DNA from: Scleroderma bovista
Lineage: Eukaryota > Basidiomycota > Agaricomycetes > Boletales > Sclerodermataceae
Direction of reading: 5' to 3'
Length of the DNA stretch: 55,509 nucleotides
Assembly: GCA_037178675.1 (NCBI GenBank)
Contig: JAYMGJ010000159.1
Span: forward strand, 1 to 55,509
Below, one piece after another: positions 53,458 to 55,509 of this stretch. Every line of letters begins with the position of its first letter. Positions within the stretch are counted from its first letter, which is position 1. Both the position numbers and the translations under genes were made by a program. The notes beneath the pieces were generated by a model that did not search any database, was not told the DNA's origin, and was given only the letters and a program-made list of their open reading frames with translations.

Positions 53458-55509
53458 ATGTACAAAGGGATCGTGCAAAGGAGGAGGAGCGCCCGCATTC
53501 CCGCCACACCAGCAACGACCTCCACCGTCACCCTTAGTTCAACCGCATCTCCTGTTGTCAGCAACCAGCCCTCCATCGAGCCAGAGACACCCGCAACATC
53601 GGATGTTGAAGAGGTCAAAAATAAAGGGGCCGTGCAAGCCTCAGTCGTAATCAGAAATACCAGGAAGCGCGCAGCCGAGGCAGAATTAGAGGTAACCACG
53701 AAACGCAGGGCCGTTTCGTCATCAGTCTATGTCCAGATACCCGAAAGGAATAACACCACCAGCTCGAAGGTCAGACCTGGCTTCAATGTCTTACGATGTT
53801 ATGATTGATTTTAGGATGCCTCACAACAAAGGGCAAGGGCAAGGGCAAAGCGGTCGAGCTACCCCTTTCTGAAGACGACAGTTGCAATTCCTACCATGAA
53901 TCAGAGTCGAGTGGCTCCGAATTTGAGTATTCCATGCAAGGCTCAGAAGAAGATGAAGAGGAGGCCCTGATGGTCAGGGCTATGAAACTTTCTTACCAGA
54001 CAATTGGACTCGAAAATCAGCCCAGGGATGGAGCAGGTCCATCGAAACCTACTGCTAAAAAGGCTGCTAGGAAAGCACGGTCGACTCGGCGCCGTGCCAC
54101 TAAACGTACCAAGGCTAAGAAGAAAGATAGCGACGAAGAACCAATGGACAAGAATGAGGGTTTATATGACCCAGCGCTTGTCGATTCTGAATTATCGGAC
54201 CTTTCGGATAGTGATGAGCCATCGGTCAAATCATTAAGTCCATCCAACAACAGGCTTCCGCAAAGGGTTAATCCGCGCCTCTCGCTTGCGGAACGAAGGC
54301 AAATCAAGATGGAGGAGAGGTCCCTGGCAATGAAGCTTGGGCGTAGCCTAACTATGGTGAATCCTCTCTCTTCATCCTTGTATTGTCGGAACTAATCCAT
54401 GTATTCCTAGGCCGAGAAAACGACCATCCGTTTGTACAGGAATCATCCTGAGTTACGCACCGTATGGAAGGACGTCGAAGCAAGAAAGAAAGTCGTCGTC
54501 CCTGAGAAAGCTGAACAGCCTGCTGGCTTGAAAGTGACGCTGTTACCCTTTCAGCGTGAAAGTCTTTTCTGGATGCGTAAACAAGAAGGAAGTATCTGGA
54601 AGGGCGGTTTATTGGCGGTAAGCCCATTTCCTATCGGAATTGCGTCAAGGTCACTGAAGTGTTAGGTTAGGATGAGATGGGGTATGTATATGAATTGATA
54701 TCATTTTGAATGGTTATTCACACTCTGTGATAGCATGGGAAAAACTATCCAGATGATTTCCCTCTTCGTATCTGATCTGAAGAGACCGAATCTCGTAATA
54801 GCGTAAGTTCCGCTATTATATTTCACGCCTAAATCCCGAATACATGTAAATCTAGACCTACGGTTGCGATCATGCAATGGCGAAACGAGATCAATGCACA
54901 CACGGAAGGCATGAATGTCCTTGTTTGGCACGGTTCTTCGCGCATTGGGGATCCTGCGGAGCTCAAGAAGTATGATGTGGTAGGTCAAACTGCCCAACAA
55001 CCCATAGTGTGGCTCAATATCACCAGGTATTGACCACATACGCTGTGTTGGAGAATTGCTTCAGGAGGCAGCAATCTGGCTTTAAGCGTAAAGGAATGGT
55101 CATAAAGGAAAAATCGCCTTTGCACCAGCTCAAGTGGAATAGAATCATTGTGAGCCACGCGCTTGGGTTTGAATGCATCGAGGTCATTCTTTCGTTCCCA
55201 GCTTGATGAAGCCCATAATATCAAAGAGCGTGCTACCAACACTGCAAAAGCGTGTTTCGAGTTGAAGAGCAAAAATAAGTGGTGCTTGTCGGGAACGCCA
55301 CTTCAGAATCGTGTTGGAGAATTGTACAGTTTGATCCGTTTCTTAGGCGGTGATCCATTTTCTTTCTACTTTTGTGCGTCTTCGTCTTGTCGTCTCGCAT
55401 CTTTCCTCATGTCGATCATCAGGCAAAGCCTGCGACTGCAGGTCGCTGCACTGGAAATTCACGAATAAGAAAAATTGTGACGGTATGTAGTTTTGCCAAT
55501 TTACCCTCC
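53458..55509 (+). CDS. RAD16: RAD16-type SNF2 helicase (5' part, cut by window end)
   Basis: ATG at 53458. N-terminus: [20 protein letters not shown], then a disordered, charged Ser/Asp/Lys-rich region ([40 protein letters not shown]). The ATPase core starts [20 protein letters not shown], with motif [18 protein letters not shown] (partly from an 11-nt exon, 54671-54681), [45 protein letters not shown], motif [45 protein letters not shown] and a [13 protein letters not shown] segment typical of RAD16. In yeast RAD16 pairs with RAD7 in global-genome nucleotide excision repair and carries a RING domain; RING and C-terminal helicase motifs lie beyond the window. The intron after SSK ends at an AACAAAG acceptor before GGCAAGG. 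Confidence 0.93.

Noticed and set aside
1..55509. tRNA or rRNA genes
   Set aside because: Scanned by eye for T-loop words such as GGTTCGAAT and paired arms; nothing convincing, though an unaided scan can miss tRNAs.
1..55509. Biosynthetic cluster or novel defence system
   Set aside because: Genes are unrelated housekeeping functions; CFA synthase, permease and GMC relic are spread apart with no core synthase or shared regulation visible.

Overview
This is a filamentous-fungal nuclear window, most likely from a mushroom-forming basidiomycete (Agaricomycetes). The genes are broken by many introns of about 45-70 nt with GT-AG (sometimes GC-AG) ends, microexons are common, and the left end carries a Helitron with the DUF6570-type upstream region often seen in basidiomycete genomes. 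The protein families (fungal LIM-domain-binding protein, kinesin-3, cyclopropane fatty acid synthase, GMC oxidoreductase, APC permease) fit this. No species can be named from sequence alone.

Layout. 1-4.4 kb: a decayed Helitron helicase gene on the minus strand, split by a 1395-bp solo LTR with perfect ATCAC target duplications, followed by a (CTA)10 microsatellite. 4.5-8.3 kb: an orphan Ser/Pro-rich gene, a WW-domain protein and an HMG-box protein, all minus. 8.9-12.1 kb: a PNUTS (PP1 regulatory subunit 10) homologue, plus. 12.7-15.6 kb: a LIM-domain-binding co-regulator, minus, head-to-head with IMP3 (U3 snoRNP), which is followed by a complete kinesin-3 motor gene (16.9-22.9 kb). 22.9-30 kb: a gene-poor stretch holding a cyclopropane-fatty-acid synthase. 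30-35.6 kb: ARL2 and translation factor eIF5B, divergent. 35.7-43.3 kb: an APC permease tail-to-tail with the mitochondrial peptidase ICP55, which is head-to-head with a class 3 (DAG-type) lipase. 43.6-48.6 kb: SPT4, a truncated P-loop NTPase relic and a GMC oxidoreductase pseudogene. 49.2-55.5 kb: mitochondrial glycine carrier SLC25A38/Hem25, short/branched-chain acyl-CoA dehydrogenase, ribosome-assembly factor RSA3, and the 5' part of RAD16, cut by the window end.

Most genes are conserved housekeeping genes in transcription (PNUTS, LDB, SPT4), ribosome biogenesis and translation (IMP3, RSA3, eIF5B), microtubule biology (kinesin-3, ARL2), mitochondrial metabolism (ICP55, Hem25 carrier, ACADSB) and DNA repair (RAD16). 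I see no operon-like functional cluster and no clear new gene system. The most notable signals are in gene structure: three GC-AG introns (two in frame, one of them splitting a zinc finger), nucleotide-binding motifs assembled from exons as short as 11-19 nt, a 7-nt exon, and two convergent gene pairs whose stop codons are only 15 and 19 nt apart.

Exon structures were derived by hand from splice signals and known family conservation. Summed exon lengths are divisible by three for PNUTS (852 aa), IMP3 (183 aa) and kinesin-3 (1600 aa), which supports those models.
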